Shown in pieces: positions 17,399 through 26,356 of a stretch of DNA of 64,000 nucleotides. Numbering within the stretch: the first letter of the stretch is position 1; each line of letters starts with the position of its first letter. Made by a program: the position numbers and the translations under genes. Source of the DNA: Pseudomonadota bacterium (lineage in GTDB: Bacteria; Pseudomonadota; Alphaproteobacteria; Rhizobiales; Devosiaceae). The notes under the pieces were generated by a model, which was given only the letters and a program-made list of their open reading frames with translations, ran no database searches and had not been told where the DNA came from. The stretch spans positions 6,041 to 70,040 of the forward strand of contig JAEYXQ010000037.1 of assembly GCA_023431205.1 (NCBI GenBank). The letters are read 5' to 3'.

Positions 17399-18364
17399 TT
17401 AAGAATTTCCTTTCAGCCAGTCGACAGTTGCGCGATTACCTTCCACCCTGGTGTAAGGCAAGTTCTCCATGAGCCCTTGGATTGGCGACAAATCGTGCGT
17501 GTTGTTGGTGGTCAGGTTTCTCAAGCGGAACGAGGTCATCGGGAAGGGCACGCCAACAAGCTGGAGCGTGTCGCCGACCAATGCCAACCCTTCGAACAAA
17601 GTCTTCGGCACACGAGGTACCATATACGGAACAAACGACGCGATTTCGTCTGCCCACTCGCCGATGTCATAAGCTGGCCAGTCACCCAGGTAGAAGGTTC
17701 TTCCTCTTAGAATGCTGGCGTTATTCAATATTGTTAAAATTTGTGCCACGGTATTGCCGACATAGCCATATGTCTTCCGCGTTTTATTTCCTGAGATGTG
17801 CAGATACCTGCCCGACAGAACTATATTAAAGAAATCAGCATATGGAGTTCCAAACCAGGGACCCCAGATAGAAGTAGGGCGGATTATCACCCATGGATAG
17901 CTCGGGTTTGCAGCCCTCACCACTTGCTCACCGATGACCTTGCTTTCTCCATATATCGTGTGCGGCTGAAAGTCAGTGTCGGATACGGGTTGATAGCCGG
18001 GCCGACACACATACATCGACGATGTAAAGATCGCTGGTCCTGCGAAATCAGCTTCGTGCAGAGCTTCCAACAGTCGGGAGGTGCCGTCTGTGTTGCTGGA
18101 GTAGTCACCTATGCCACGGCCATGTAGGTCGGTGCGGGCCGCCAGGTGAACGACGGCGTCAGGCCGAAATGTGTTCAAGGCAGCAGTCAACTCGTTGCCG
18201 CTACGTACATCTTGCGCCTGCCAGAAGGCTGCGTGAGCGCCCAATTTGGGCGCAGCCAGGTCTAGGTTGGCAATTGTAAGACTAGGGTCACGCCGTAGTT
18301 GTTCTGATAGGTTCGTGCCGATGAAGCCTGAACCGCCAGTGATCAATATGCGCGCGAGCTTCAT
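17399..18364 (-). CDS. NAD-dependent nucleotide-sugar epimerase/dehydratase
   Basis: This 321-residue short-chain dehydrogenase of the extended family has the NAD-binding motif ILITGGSGFIGTNL at the N-terminus, a catalytic Ser/Thr region IFTSSMYV and the YxxxK motif in IYGESK. It is a UDP- or dTDP-sugar epimerase, dehydratase or reductase supplying a precursor for the glycan cluster. Its start overlaps the upstream glycosyltransferase stop by four bases (ATGA), so the genes are translationally coupled. The exact sugar cannot be assigned. Confidence 0.8.
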   Translation of the reverse strand: MKLARILITGGSGFIGTNLSEQLRRDPSLTIANLDLAAPKLGAHAAFWQAQDVRSGNELTAALNTFRPDAVVHLAARTDLHGRGIGDYSSNTDGTSRLLEALHEADFAGPAIFTSSMYVCRPGYQPVSDTDFQPHTIYGESKVIGEQVVRAANPSYPWVIIRPTSIWGPWFGTPYADFFNIVLSGRYLHISGNKTRKTYGYVGNTVAQILTILNNASILRGRTFYLGDWPAYDIGEWADEIASFVPYMVPRVPKTLFEGLALVGDTLQLVGVPFPMTSFRLRNLTTNNTHDLSPIQGLMENLPYTRVEGNRATVDWLKGNS

Positions 18365-19500
18365 GCTAACATTAGCCTATACATTTCCTCATGGCCTCTG
18401 CTCATCACCTCGGCATGGAACAAGTTAGTGAAGTCTCTACGAATTCCCTCCCGCACGTTGGTGGAGTCTTTGCTCTGTAGGTATTCTATTCCGCTCAGTA
18501 GGCTCTGGACGGAACTGGGATCGAAAGTCTTCCCGATGAACCCATGGCACCTCTGCATAACAGAGCGGTGCGATGGTATGTCTGAGAGCAGGCTCGGCAT
18601 CCCGACGGACATAGCTTCTAGCAAAGAGTTGGCTAGTCCTTCAGTTGCCGATGGTGAAACGTGATAGTCACATCCTGCAAGGAATGGGCGAATATCTCTT
18701 TGAAAACCCATTAGGTGGATGTGCGGAGCCTTCATTGCGCTAAGCCTCTCGTCTTCAGGACCTGCGCCAACCACCACTAAATCCAGCGGCGGCTCAGCGA
18801 TTTGCGCGAAGGTTCGGGCCAGTTCCGCGATTCGCTTTTCCGCAGACAATCGGCCAACAAAAAGCAGATAGCGCCTACCTGAGCTAAGCCCTACATGTTG
18901 TAGCGAGATGCCCCGGTCCTCAAAGCCACTAAGATCCAGCGGGGCGATGCCGTTGTTAATTGCGGGGATATTGAGACCACGTTTATCGTAGTATTCCGCC
19001 GCAACGCTATCCGAGCAGGCTATGGGCTGATTGAGCCGATGCAAAGCCCAGTTGGAGGCCGCAGTGATTAGCCGGCCCTTGATGGGACCATGAATCACCT
19101 TGAATTGGACATCAGGATAACCGTGGATGGTGTAGGCTGTCCTGACCCTAGACGAGTTTGCGGCGAGTAAAAAAAACAGACTTCTTGGGCAATGTGCATG
19201 AGCGATATGGAAGTCACCACGCTGAAGAAGCTCTCGAAGAGCAAGAACGCGACGGAGAGCTCCCGCCTTTCCTTTTTTTGTTTCGTCTGCGAGTTGAACG
19301 ATAGCTACGTCAAGTTTCTTGAATTCTGACCATAGCGAGTTTTCCTTCTCACGCGTGAATGTCACTATAGACGGCATGAACTGCCGTGTATCAAGATTGC
19401 GAATGGTGTTGAGAAGAACGCGAGTTGGGCCTTCGTTAGCGAGAGAAGAAATCGCATAAAGAACATTGATGGTTTTATGCGCAGCCATGGTAAGCCTCAA
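18361..19500 (-). CDS. Glycosyltransferase, GT4 family
   Basis: The protein has 379 residues with an N-terminal acceptor domain (INVLYAISSLANEGPTRVLLNTI) and a GT4 C-terminal domain: RYLLFVGRLSAEKRI, LVVVGAGPEDERL, IHLMGFQRDI and the E-x7-E region PSATEGLANSLLEAM. It is cytosolic or membrane-associated and adds a sugar to the growing lipid-linked unit. The start overlaps the upstream GT4 gene by 26 bases, or by 14 if the ATG at 19488 is used. Base composition is lower in GC than the right half of the window. Confidence 0.85.
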   Translation of the reverse strand: MRLTMAAHKTINVLYAISSLANEGPTRVLLNTIRNLDTRQFMPSIVTFTREKENSLWSEFKKLDVAIVQLADETKKGKAGALRRVLALRELLQRGDFHIAHAHCPRSLFFLLAANSSRVRTAYTIHGYPDVQFKVIHGPIKGRLITAASNWALHRLNQPIACSDSVAAEYYDKRGLNIPAINNGIAPLDLSGFEDRGISLQHVGLSSGRRYLLFVGRLSAEKRIAELARTFAQIAEPPLDLVVVGAGPEDERLSAMKAPHIHLMGFQRDIRPFLAGCDYHVSPSATEGLANSLLEAMSVGMPSLLSDIPSHRSVMQRCHGFIGKTFDPSSVQSLLSGIEYLQSKDSTNVREGIRRDFTNLFHAEVMSRGHEEMYRLMLA

Positions 19501-20554
19501 GGAACTCAGAAGCCATCTTGCTCAGGCCGAAGTTTGTTCTGATGGTTTGGGCGGAATTATTCCCAAGGGTTCGCCGCAATGACGCGTCATCAGCCAAGTG
19601 TTGAATTTTGTCGGCCAACGCTCTGGGGTCGCCAGGTGGGACAAGAAATCCATTGAACCCATCTGTAAGGATTTCAGGCGTGCCGCCGCCGCGCGTAGCT
19701 ACGACTGGCTTGGCCTGAGCCATCATCTCCAAAATGGCGTTCGAGATACCCTCGGCGTGGAACATCGAGTCCGTACATAGTACGCCTATGTCGAGGCTGG
19801 CTATGAAGGAATCAATATCTTCAAGAAAACCTGTAAAGACTATGTCGTCGACGCAGCATCTGCTAGCGTAGGCTTTCAACGAATCGTAATCCTCTCCTTG
19901 CCCAGCGACATAGGCCTGAAACGGGACGCCCCGGGATTTCAGAATAGCTAAGGAAGCGATATATGTTCGATAGTCCTTCTGCCGATCTAGACGGCCAATC
20001 ATTGCGATCTTGACCGCGCCAGACGGAATGTGGGGCAGGGCCCTGATTTTAGTGAGCCGGATCTCGTCGAAACCGTTATAGATCACCAAGCGCTTCTTCA
20101 GCGGCGTGCGATATGCTGCGTGGCCGGCGTGAGAATTCCCCACGATCTTCTTACATAATAGAAAGCCAATGCGCATTGAAATCCAGTTCAGCGTGGGCAT
20201 CTTCGGTCTCTTTGCATCTACCACAAAAGCTCCAAGGCAGGGTATTCCTAGGAGAAAGCTCACCGGAGCGGCATAGAAGGTGCTCATGAAAGACCATGGA
20301 TTGATTACATCCGGACGGATCTGCTTTAGCAGTTGGTAAATCCTAGGAAATACCGATATATCATAGCGGCCTTTTCGGCCGATTTTTATGACATCTACAG
20401 CCAAATCAAATATTTCGGGGTAGTCGACTCGATCGTCCAGCAGAATTAGTGTGATGTCACCAACGCCAAGCCTGTTCAGCCCGGCAACGAGTTGTACAAT
20501 GCGGCGCTCACGTCCACCTCCCCAGAGCATATCATTTATGATCACCACTTTCAT
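19475..20554 (-). CDS. Glycosyltransferase, GT4 family
   Basis: The 359-residue protein begins MKVVIINDMLWGGGRERRIV, the glycine-rich acceptor loop of GT4 enzymes. The C-terminal half has VKIAMIGRLDRQKDYRTYI, AYVAGQGEDYDSL, IVFTGFLEDIDSFI and EGISNAILEMMAQAKPVVAT with the E-x7-E catalytic pair. The ATG directly follows the TAG stop of the Wzy gene, so the two are co-transcribed. It is one of four glycosyltransferases in the cluster, implying a repeat unit of about four to five sugars including the primer. Confidence 0.86.
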   Translation of the reverse strand: MKVVIINDMLWGGGRERRIVQLVAGLNRLGVGDITLILLDDRVDYPEIFDLAVDVIKIGRKGRYDISVFPRIYQLLKQIRPDVINPWSFMSTFYAAPVSFLLGIPCLGAFVVDAKRPKMPTLNWISMRIGFLLCKKIVGNSHAGHAAYRTPLKKRLVIYNGFDEIRLTKIRALPHIPSGAVKIAMIGRLDRQKDYRTYIASLAILKSRGVPFQAYVAGQGEDYDSLKAYASRCCVDDIVFTGFLEDIDSFIASLDIGVLCTDSMFHAEGISNAILEMMAQAKPVVATRGGGTPEILTDGFNGFLVPPGDPRALADKIQHLADDASLRRTLGNNSAQTIRTNFGLSKMASEFLEAYHGCA

Positions 20555-21868
20555 CTAGGTGGTCTCCACTCCCTGTGCATACGGGCCCGCGGCGCGCTGC
20601 GCTTCGACGGGCACAGATATTCCTGCCATAGGGCGCGCGAACAGCCAAAAGCACCACAAGCAGAGAAAGAGCGGGTGCTCCACTAGCGAATAACTAATTG
20701 ATACTAAAACTATGTAAAGCAGCAAGAGTGACGGGCTGCTTCCGCCAAACTGACGGCCTAGGTGAACTGAACTTGCTGCCGTGATGCAGAGGAAGAAGGC
20801 AATGCCCGCAATACCAAATTTTGCCATTATCTTGCCAATTCCCGAAATGCTTATAATGTTTAGTCCTTCTTGACGCACAAGCATCTGTTCATCTTGACCT
20901 CCATATCCCGTCCAGGGATTTTTCAAGAAATCGGCGAAGTCTAACTGGAATGAGAGGAACCGCTGAGCGGCTACGGGTCTGCCTATGTTCCACTCATATG
21001 AGGCGATCACTGCCATTTCGTGAAGGTCCTGTGCAAGCAGTTCTTGAATCTTGCTCTGCATGAAAGGTACACTCGAGAATACGAATAGTATAATGAGGCT
21101 CACGAGCGGGACCATTAGCGCTCGTGCCGCGCCGCGGATCTGCTGCCAGAATTTTGCGAGCAAGAAAGCCATAAGAATACTGTATCCCGTCGTGGACTGG
21201 GACGAAAGAAGTGCTACTATTAGTATAACCGCTCCATGATTGTTTCTGATGCGTAGGCCTGTCCGATACTGGTTAATCAGCAGTCCGGCGCAACAAATCA
21301 CGGCAAATGCTCCAGGTTCCCAAGCGAACCCGGAGTTGCGCGGGATTGTAGCGCCCACATTTTCGTTAATGAAGGCTTGAACTATTATATACGAGTCAAC
21401 AATAGGGGCGTAAGGGCGACCAACTGACATGCCGCTCAGTAGGTGGCGGATAGCGCTTCCCGTTACTACATCGGCGAGCCAAATGATAAGGCTTATTGCG
21501 GCTAAAGAAGTTACGATATACTCGAGATGGTAGAGAAAACGCTCTCGCATTGCTCTGACGAAGCAGTAGGCAATCCAGAAGTTGAAGGGATAAAGCAGAA
21601 AATATTTTGGGGATATCGACTGGTATATCAACGACTGCGCTATGAACAGCGCAACGAACCCGCCGATTAAAATCAAGAAGCGGTTTGAGATCTTAACTCG
21701 GTAGCAGAATGTGATTGTAAGCGCTAGAAGCCCTAGCAGGGCGGGCATCTGAAGGTGTTCCCACGTCATCGATGAACGTGAAAAGGCTGTAACTCCTGTA
21801 GCAGACAGAAGGAGGAGGCCAACCGCCGCTCTTTCGAAAACAACTAAGCTGCGGTTTCCTTGGTTCAT
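20555..21868 (-). CDS. Wzy-type polysaccharide polymerase
   Basis: This 437-residue integral membrane protein has about ten hydrophobic segments. The region RNSGFAWEPGAFAVICCAGLL followed by LLSSQSTTGYSILMAFLLAKF is the hallmark of O-antigen polymerase-like proteins, and NPWTGYGGQDEQML marks the large periplasmic loop. Wzy joins repeat units in the periplasm after Wzx has flipped them. Its low GC content is usual for wzy genes, which are commonly exchanged. It is the second polymerase-like protein in the window (the other is at 1805), so two glycans may be made or the roles differ. Confidence 0.8.
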   Translation of the reverse strand: MNQGNRSLVVFERAAVGLLLLSATGVTAFSRSSMTWEHLQMPALLGLLALTITFCYRVKISNRFLILIGGFVALFIAQSLIYQSISPKYFLLYPFNFWIAYCFVRAMRERFLYHLEYIVTSLAAISLIIWLADVVTGSAIRHLLSGMSVGRPYAPIVDSYIIVQAFINENVGATIPRNSGFAWEPGAFAVICCAGLLINQYRTGLRIRNNHGAVILIVALLSSQSTTGYSILMAFLLAKFWQQIRGAARALMVPLVSLIILFVFSSVPFMQSKIQELLAQDLHEMAVIASYEWNIGRPVAAQRFLSFQLDFADFLKNPWTGYGGQDEQMLVRQEGLNIISISGIGKIMAKFGIAGIAFFLCITAASSVHLGRQFGGSSPSLLLLYIVLVSISYSLVEHPLFLCLWCFWLFARPMAGISVPVEAQRAAGPYAQGVETT

Positions 21869-22027
21869 GTAAGAAATTCTACTTCGTTAAGCGGCCAAGA
21901 GGTATTAGCGTTTTCTCTGTTGGTCCGAAACTGGCAGTTGTTCGCCGGACGCTGATTGGTTTCGGGCTGGCTATGCTGCTCATTGGCAGAGGTAATCCAT
22001 GCTCTAGCTGGAATGGCGCTCAACTTC

Positions 22028-23290
22028 TCATTTTGTCTCTGGCTCAGCCTCGGTAGGGTGGGCGATGCCGGCCCTGAGAACTTCCAATTGTTTCACGAGT
22101 GCAGCGAGCACGCTGGCTTTCGCCCACTTCTGCTCAGCACGCGCTCGTGCCATTTCCGCCGCGGTTCTCCATCGCGCATCATTGTCTATTAGCTGGCAAA
22201 TTGCCCCCGCCAATGCCTCAGCGTCACCCGGTGGGGTCACTATGCCGCAACCCTCAACCTCCTGTGCAAGGCCTGTTTCGCTCCGCGCTGTTGCGACAAC
22301 GGGTCTGCCGGACGCTAACATGTTGCCGAGCTTCGAAGGTAGCACAAGGTCGGCGGCGCTGGCTAACTGCGGCAGTAGGTGGACGGTGGCCAAGCTCAGG
22401 AGGTCACTGAGACGCTCCTTGGGTTGCAGGCCATGGAACTGGATGTTGCTGATGCCGTTTGCAGCGGCTTCGAGGGTGGCGCGGTTGGGGCCGTCGCCGC
22501 AGATTACGAAGGTCAGGTCGTCCCTGCTTTGGAGAATCTTGGCAGCGGCAAGAACGATCTCGATGCCCTGCTTGTTAGCGATATTACCCGAATACAGCGC
22601 CACATGAGGCGTGGTGATGTTCCATTCCGAGCGGAAGGGCGAGGGTGAGGTCTTAGGGCGTACAGAGTCAATGTCGGCCCAGTTTCGCAGTTCCATGCTG
22701 CGCTCGCGGGGTACGCCCTTCTGATGGAGGCGCGACAACATCTGCGGGGAAATAGTGCTAACCATGTCGAAGCTGGAAAAGGTTCTACGCTCGAACCACT
22801 TTGCGAGCTTTACAACCCAGCTGTGTCCCGAAAGCAAACCGGTAGCCATCGCGGCTTCGATCTCGAAATCCTGAACATGCAGCCAGGATGGTGCGCCAGC
22901 GAGCTTGGCGGTCAGGGATGCAATGGAAGAGGCGACAAGCGATGGCGCAACGGTCATCACCACGTCTGGCCGCCAGGTGATGCCACGGTAGAGTGTGGGG
23001 AAGAATGCGGCCAGCGCGAAAGAAAAGTGGTGCAGCATGCGTCGCGCGCCAGTGGGTCGGGCGGGGATATAGTGTGGGGCCCGTGTGACGTCGACGTCAT
23101 GTTCTTCGCTCCGCGTATAGGTATAGGCGGCATAGCCCGGCTCAATTGTCCAGGCCGGGTAATAGGGCTGGCCGGAAATCACTTGGACGGCATGGCCCAT
23201 GGCGGCCAGCGATTGTGCCATACCGGTCGTATAAACTGCGATACCCACCTTTTCTGGCGCATAGTTGAGGCCCAGGATCAGAATCCTCAT
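22028..23290 (-). CDS. WcaI-like glycosyltransferase (GT4)
   Basis: The start MRILILGLNYAPEKVGIAVY matches the WcaI/colanic-acid fucosyltransferase group; further motifs are LHVQDFEIEAAM, HVALYSGNIANKQGIEIVL, FVICGDGPNRATLE and LPSKLGNMLASGRPVV. The ATG at 23290 overlaps the stop of fcl by one base (TGATG), so it is translated directly behind GDP-L-fucose synthase. This neighbourhood and the family suggest that it transfers fucose. That specificity is inferred. About 150 bases separate it from the Wzy gene downstream. Confidence 0.85.
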   Translation of the reverse strand: MRILILGLNYAPEKVGIAVYTTGMAQSLAAMGHAVQVISGQPYYPAWTIEPGYAAYTYTRSEEHDVDVTRAPHYIPARPTGARRMLHHFSFALAAFFPTLYRGITWRPDVVMTVAPSLVASSIASLTAKLAGAPSWLHVQDFEIEAAMATGLLSGHSWVVKLAKWFERRTFSSFDMVSTISPQMLSRLHQKGVPRERSMELRNWADIDSVRPKTSPSPFRSEWNITTPHVALYSGNIANKQGIEIVLAAAKILQSRDDLTFVICGDGPNRATLEAAANGISNIQFHGLQPKERLSDLLSLATVHLLPQLASAADLVLPSKLGNMLASGRPVVATARSETGLAQEVEGCGIVTPPGDAEALAGAICQLIDNDARWRTAAEMARARAEQKWAKASVLAALVKQLEVLRAGIAHPTEAEPETK

Positions 23291-24240
23291 CAGGCCAGCG
23301 CTCCGGCGTCGCCATTCTCGAGGAACCATTGATAGGTAGTTTCGAGGCCCTTGCGCAGCGAAATGGAGGGCTTCCATCCTAGTGTGCGGAGCTTGTCCGC
23401 ACTCATCAGCTTGCGCGGCGTGCCGTCTGGCTTGCTAAGGTCGTGTACGATGTCGCCCTCGAAACCGACAACTTGGCAGACCATCTGGATCAGTTCGAGA
23501 ATGGTGAGATCTTCACCGGAGCCGACGTTGACATGTTCGTGGCCGGAATAGGTCTTGAGCAGGAATACCAGCGCGTCGGCGCAGTCATCTGCATGCAAGA
23601 ATTCACGGCGCGGCGTGCCCGTGCCCCAGACGGTGATGGATGCCTCGCCGTTCAGCTTGGCCTCGTGGGCCTTGCGTATTATGGCGGGCATGACGTGGCT
23701 CGAAGCGAGGTCGAAATTGTCGCCCGGCCCGTAGAGGTTTGTCGGCATCGCGGAAATGAAGTCGCATCCATGCTGCTTGCGATAAGCCTGGGCAAGTTTG
23801 ATGCCGGCGATCTTGGCAATCGCGTACCATTCATTGGTTGGTTCGAGCGGCCCGGTCAGGAGTGCTTCCTCGGTGATCGGTTGTTCCGCCATCTTCGGAT
23901 AGATACAGCTCGACCCTAGGAACAGCATCTTCTGAACGCCACGTTCGAAGGCCGCCTGGGTGATATTCGCCTCGATAATCAGGTTGTCGTAGAGGAAGTC
24001 GGCGGGATAGGTGTCGTTGGCCAGAATGCCGCCGACTTTTGCGGCCGCCATGACAATTGCGTCGGGCTTTGCGTCCTGCATGAAGGCCTCGACCTCGGCC
24101 TGGCGTTTGAGATCAACAACATCGCGGCCGGCTGTGATCACTTCGCAGCCTTCGGTGGCGAGCCGGCGCACGACGGCGCTGCCGACCATTCCGCGGTGGC
24201 CGGCGACATAGACCCGCTTATTGGTCAGATCGAAGGTCAT
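23290..24240 (-). CDS. fcl: GDP-L-fucose synthase
   Basis: The 316-residue bifunctional epimerase-reductase converts GDP-4-keto-6-deoxymannose to GDP-L-fucose with NADPH. Visible features are the nucleotide motif VYVAGHRGMVGSAVV, LFLGSSCIYPK, the YxxxK motif in WYAIAKIAGIK and NLYGPGDNFD. It lies four bases after gmd, which makes its substrate, and ahead of a WcaI-like glycosyltransferase. Together with ManC/XanB at 39.8 kb this gives most of a GDP-fucose pathway; phosphomannomutase is not in the window. Confidence 0.95.
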   Translation of the reverse strand: MTFDLTNKRVYVAGHRGMVGSAVVRRLATEGCEVITAGRDVVDLKRQAEVEAFMQDAKPDAIVMAAAKVGGILANDTYPADFLYDNLIIEANITQAAFERGVQKMLFLGSSCIYPKMAEQPITEEALLTGPLEPTNEWYAIAKIAGIKLAQAYRKQHGCDFISAMPTNLYGPGDNFDLASSHVMPAIIRKAHEAKLNGEASITVWGTGTPRREFLHADDCADALVFLLKTYSGHEHVNVGSGEDLTILELIQMVCQVVGFEGDIVHDLSKPDGTPRKLMSADKLRTLGWKPSISLRKGLETTYQWFLENGDAGALA

Positions 24241-24244
24241 CGCG

Positions 24245-25369
24245 CTATTCCACGCTCACGGGAAGGTCGAGCCCATGCTGCTTGAGCAGGGCATGGCGGC
24301 GCGCCGCCTTGTGGTCCTCGCGGACCATCTCGGCGCACATTTCCTGGGCAGAGATCTCGGGGGTCCAGCCGAGCTTCTGCTTGGCCTTGCTTGGATCCCC
24401 GAGCAAAGTTTCGACTTCGGCGGGGCGGAAATAGCGCGGGTCGATGCGAACAACGACGTCGCCGGGCTTGGGTGCAGGGGCCATGTCGCCCTCAACGGCT
24501 GCCACCGTTGCGATCTCGTCTACGCCGGACCCGGAGAATTCCAGGGTGATGCCGAGTTCCTTGGCCGTCCATTGGATGAACTCGCGTACGGAATATTGCA
24601 CGCCGGTTGCGATGACGAAATCCTCAGGCTTTTCCTGCTGCAGCATCATCCACTGCATGCGGACATAGTCCTTGGCGTGGCCCCAATCGCGCAAGGCGTC
24701 GATATTGCCCATATAGAGACAAGGTTCGAGACCCATGGCGATGTTGGAGAGACCGCGGGTGATCTTGCGGGTGACGAAGGTTTCGCCGCGGCGCGGGGAC
24801 TCGTGGTTGAAGAGGATGCCGTTGCAGGCATAGATTCCATAAGCCTCGCGATAGTTCACCGTGATCCAATAGGCGTACATCTTGGCGACGGCATAGGGCG
24901 AGCGCGGATAGAACGGCGTTGTCTCGCGCTGCGGAGTCTCCTGGACGAGGCCATAGAGTTCCGAGGTGGAGGCCTGATAGAAGCGGGTCTTCCTCTCCAG
25001 GCCCAGGAAGCGAATGGCCTCGAGCAGGCGCAGCGTGCCAATGGCATCGACATCGGCGGTATATTCGGGCGCCTCGAAGCTGACGGCCACGTGCGACTGG
25101 GCGCCCAAGTTGTAGACCTCGTCGGGCTCGATGTCACGCAGGATGCGTGTCAGGTTCGAGGTGTCGGAGAGATCCCCGTAATGCAGCTTGAAGCGGCCAT
25201 TCTTGGTGTGCGGGTCTTCGTAGATGTGGTCGACGCGCTGGGTGTTGAGCAGCGAGGCACGGCGCTTGATGCCATGCACCTCATAGCCCTTTTCGAGCAG
25301 AAGCTCGGCAAGGTAGGAGCCGTCCTGACCCGTGATTCCGGTAATAAGCGCGACCTTGCCCGACGCCAT
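24245..25369 (-). CDS. gmd: GDP-mannose 4,6-dehydratase
   Basis: The 374-residue enzyme converts GDP-D-mannose to GDP-4-keto-6-deoxy-D-mannose. The start at 25369 ([20 protein letters not shown]) is preferred because GAGGA lies six bases upstream; an open extension to 25501 has no ribosome site. Motifs: [20 protein letters not shown], the catalytic STSELYG, the YxxxK motif in [10 protein letters not shown], and [15 protein letters not shown], which is characteristic of GMD. It is the first gene of the minus-strand polysaccharide operon. Confidence 0.96.
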   Translation of the reverse strand: MASGKVALITGITGQDGSYLAELLLEKGYEVHGIKRRASLLNTQRVDHIYEDPHTKNGRFKLHYGDLSDTSNLTRILRDIEPDEVYNLGAQSHVAVSFEAPEYTADVDAIGTLRLLEAIRFLGLERKTRFYQASTSELYGLVQETPQRETTPFYPRSPYAVAKMYAYWITVNYREAYGIYACNGILFNHESPRRGETFVTRKITRGLSNIAMGLEPCLYMGNIDALRDWGHAKDYVRMQWMMLQQEKPEDFVIATGVQYSVREFIQWTAKELGITLEFSGSGVDEIATVAAVEGDMAPAPKPGDVVVRIDPRYFRPAEVETLLGDPSKAKQKLGWTPEISAQEMCAEMVREDHKAARRHALLKQHGLDLPVSVE

Positions 25370-25955
25370 GCAGTATCCTCTAGCAATCATCATGCGTTCA
25401 GCATCTGTCGTCGCGGCAATTCCACGAGCCGGTCGCTGAACTCCAAACCTCAATAGTGAGGAACCACTACATGCAAAGGTGCAAGTAGAAAACCTCAGCA
25501 ATTGTTAATCATGACAGATGGTTACCACGCGGACACGCAGGAATGCCCTGCCGCGGCGGGGTTTCTCCAGTGGCCAGCTGATTTCGCATGGGGCGATTGC
25601 AGTTCCCGCATGCTTCGCAAGTTCGGCGAGCTGGGGCTATGCCCGCCAAGTTACCTGTGCGGAAATGCAGGTTGGCGCACTCAGGAAGATGTGCGGTGAG
25701 TGTGCGCAGAAGAGGTGGGACCGTTCAATGCCTCGGCATAGCGGTGAAGATTTTCATCGGCTACGACCAACACTCATTGTGGCGGGTCATGAACGGTCGA
25801 ACGGTTGCAGGTCGGGGTGCGCTGTGCGCGGCTTAGCACAACGCAGCTAAGGTCTCGATGATCACCATGGTGCCTCAGCATCACGACCAACGGCGCTGGT
25901 TTGAAGTCTCCAATGGCGGTTGGGCGTTGCTGCCACCACAGCATGTCGCGAGGCT
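25370..25955. other. Intergenic region upstream of gmd
   Basis: No intact gene is seen. The first 130 bases probably hold the gmd promoter and leader. At 25743 a GTG frame begins VKIFIGYDQ, which resembles the start of some bacterial glycosyltransferases but does not continue convincingly; it may be a gene remnant. Confidence 0.4.
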
Positions 25956-26193
25956 AGCACACGGTCTCACCTATACCGGTGTCCGGAAATCCGTTGGCCG
26001 CGGGGCAGGGTACTCGGCCAGGACAGATTCCCCGCTGCGGCGGGCGCGGGTTCCCTGGTTCCTGCGCCAGCCGCATCCCCGTCGGTACGCCCGTCCGCCA
26101 AAGAGCAAGAGCAAGTAGCTGGTTCGCGGCAATCGGACCGGAACTTGATCCTGCAGAAGCGGGGGAATGTCCGATAACGCCCCTTGTCGGACA
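25956..26193. repeat. Long direct repeat, copy A
   Basis: This segment of about 240 bases aligns with 32333-32660 in the same orientation, at roughly 80 percent identity by eye. Shared landmarks are GATCCGTTGGCCGCGG-type sequence (AATCC in this copy), CCCCGCTGCGGC, TCGGTACGCCCG, AAGAGCAAGAGCAAGTA and CTTGATCCTGC. This copy lacks an 89-base insertion present in copy B. It ends with the palindromic site TGTCCGA-N12-TCGGACA. It lies between the polysaccharide operon and the relaxase-like gene. Confidence 0.8.
26168..26193. repeat. TGTCCGA-N12-TCGGACA palindromic site
   Basis: The 7-bp arms are perfect and the 12-base spacing equals that of the site at 6588-6613; the spacer sequence differs. Nine bases (TGTCCGATA) are identical in the left arms of the two sites. 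Confidence 0.65.
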
Positions 26194-26356
26194 GGGCAGG
26201 CCGGGGGCGCCATCGATCGGTAATTGATCAAGACCGCGTCGCCCGGGTGGTTCAGTTCTGTGCCACTGACAGTCGCCCGCAAAAGGAGCCGGCAAGGCTC
26301 CCGGTGACCGTGCCCGGCTAACGGACCGGGCGGGCGATCGCTGCACAACCGTCCGC

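Noticed and set aside
24221..25456. Plus-strand frame of 411 codons over gmd
   Set aside because: Antisense to the strongly supported gmd; no recognisable domain.
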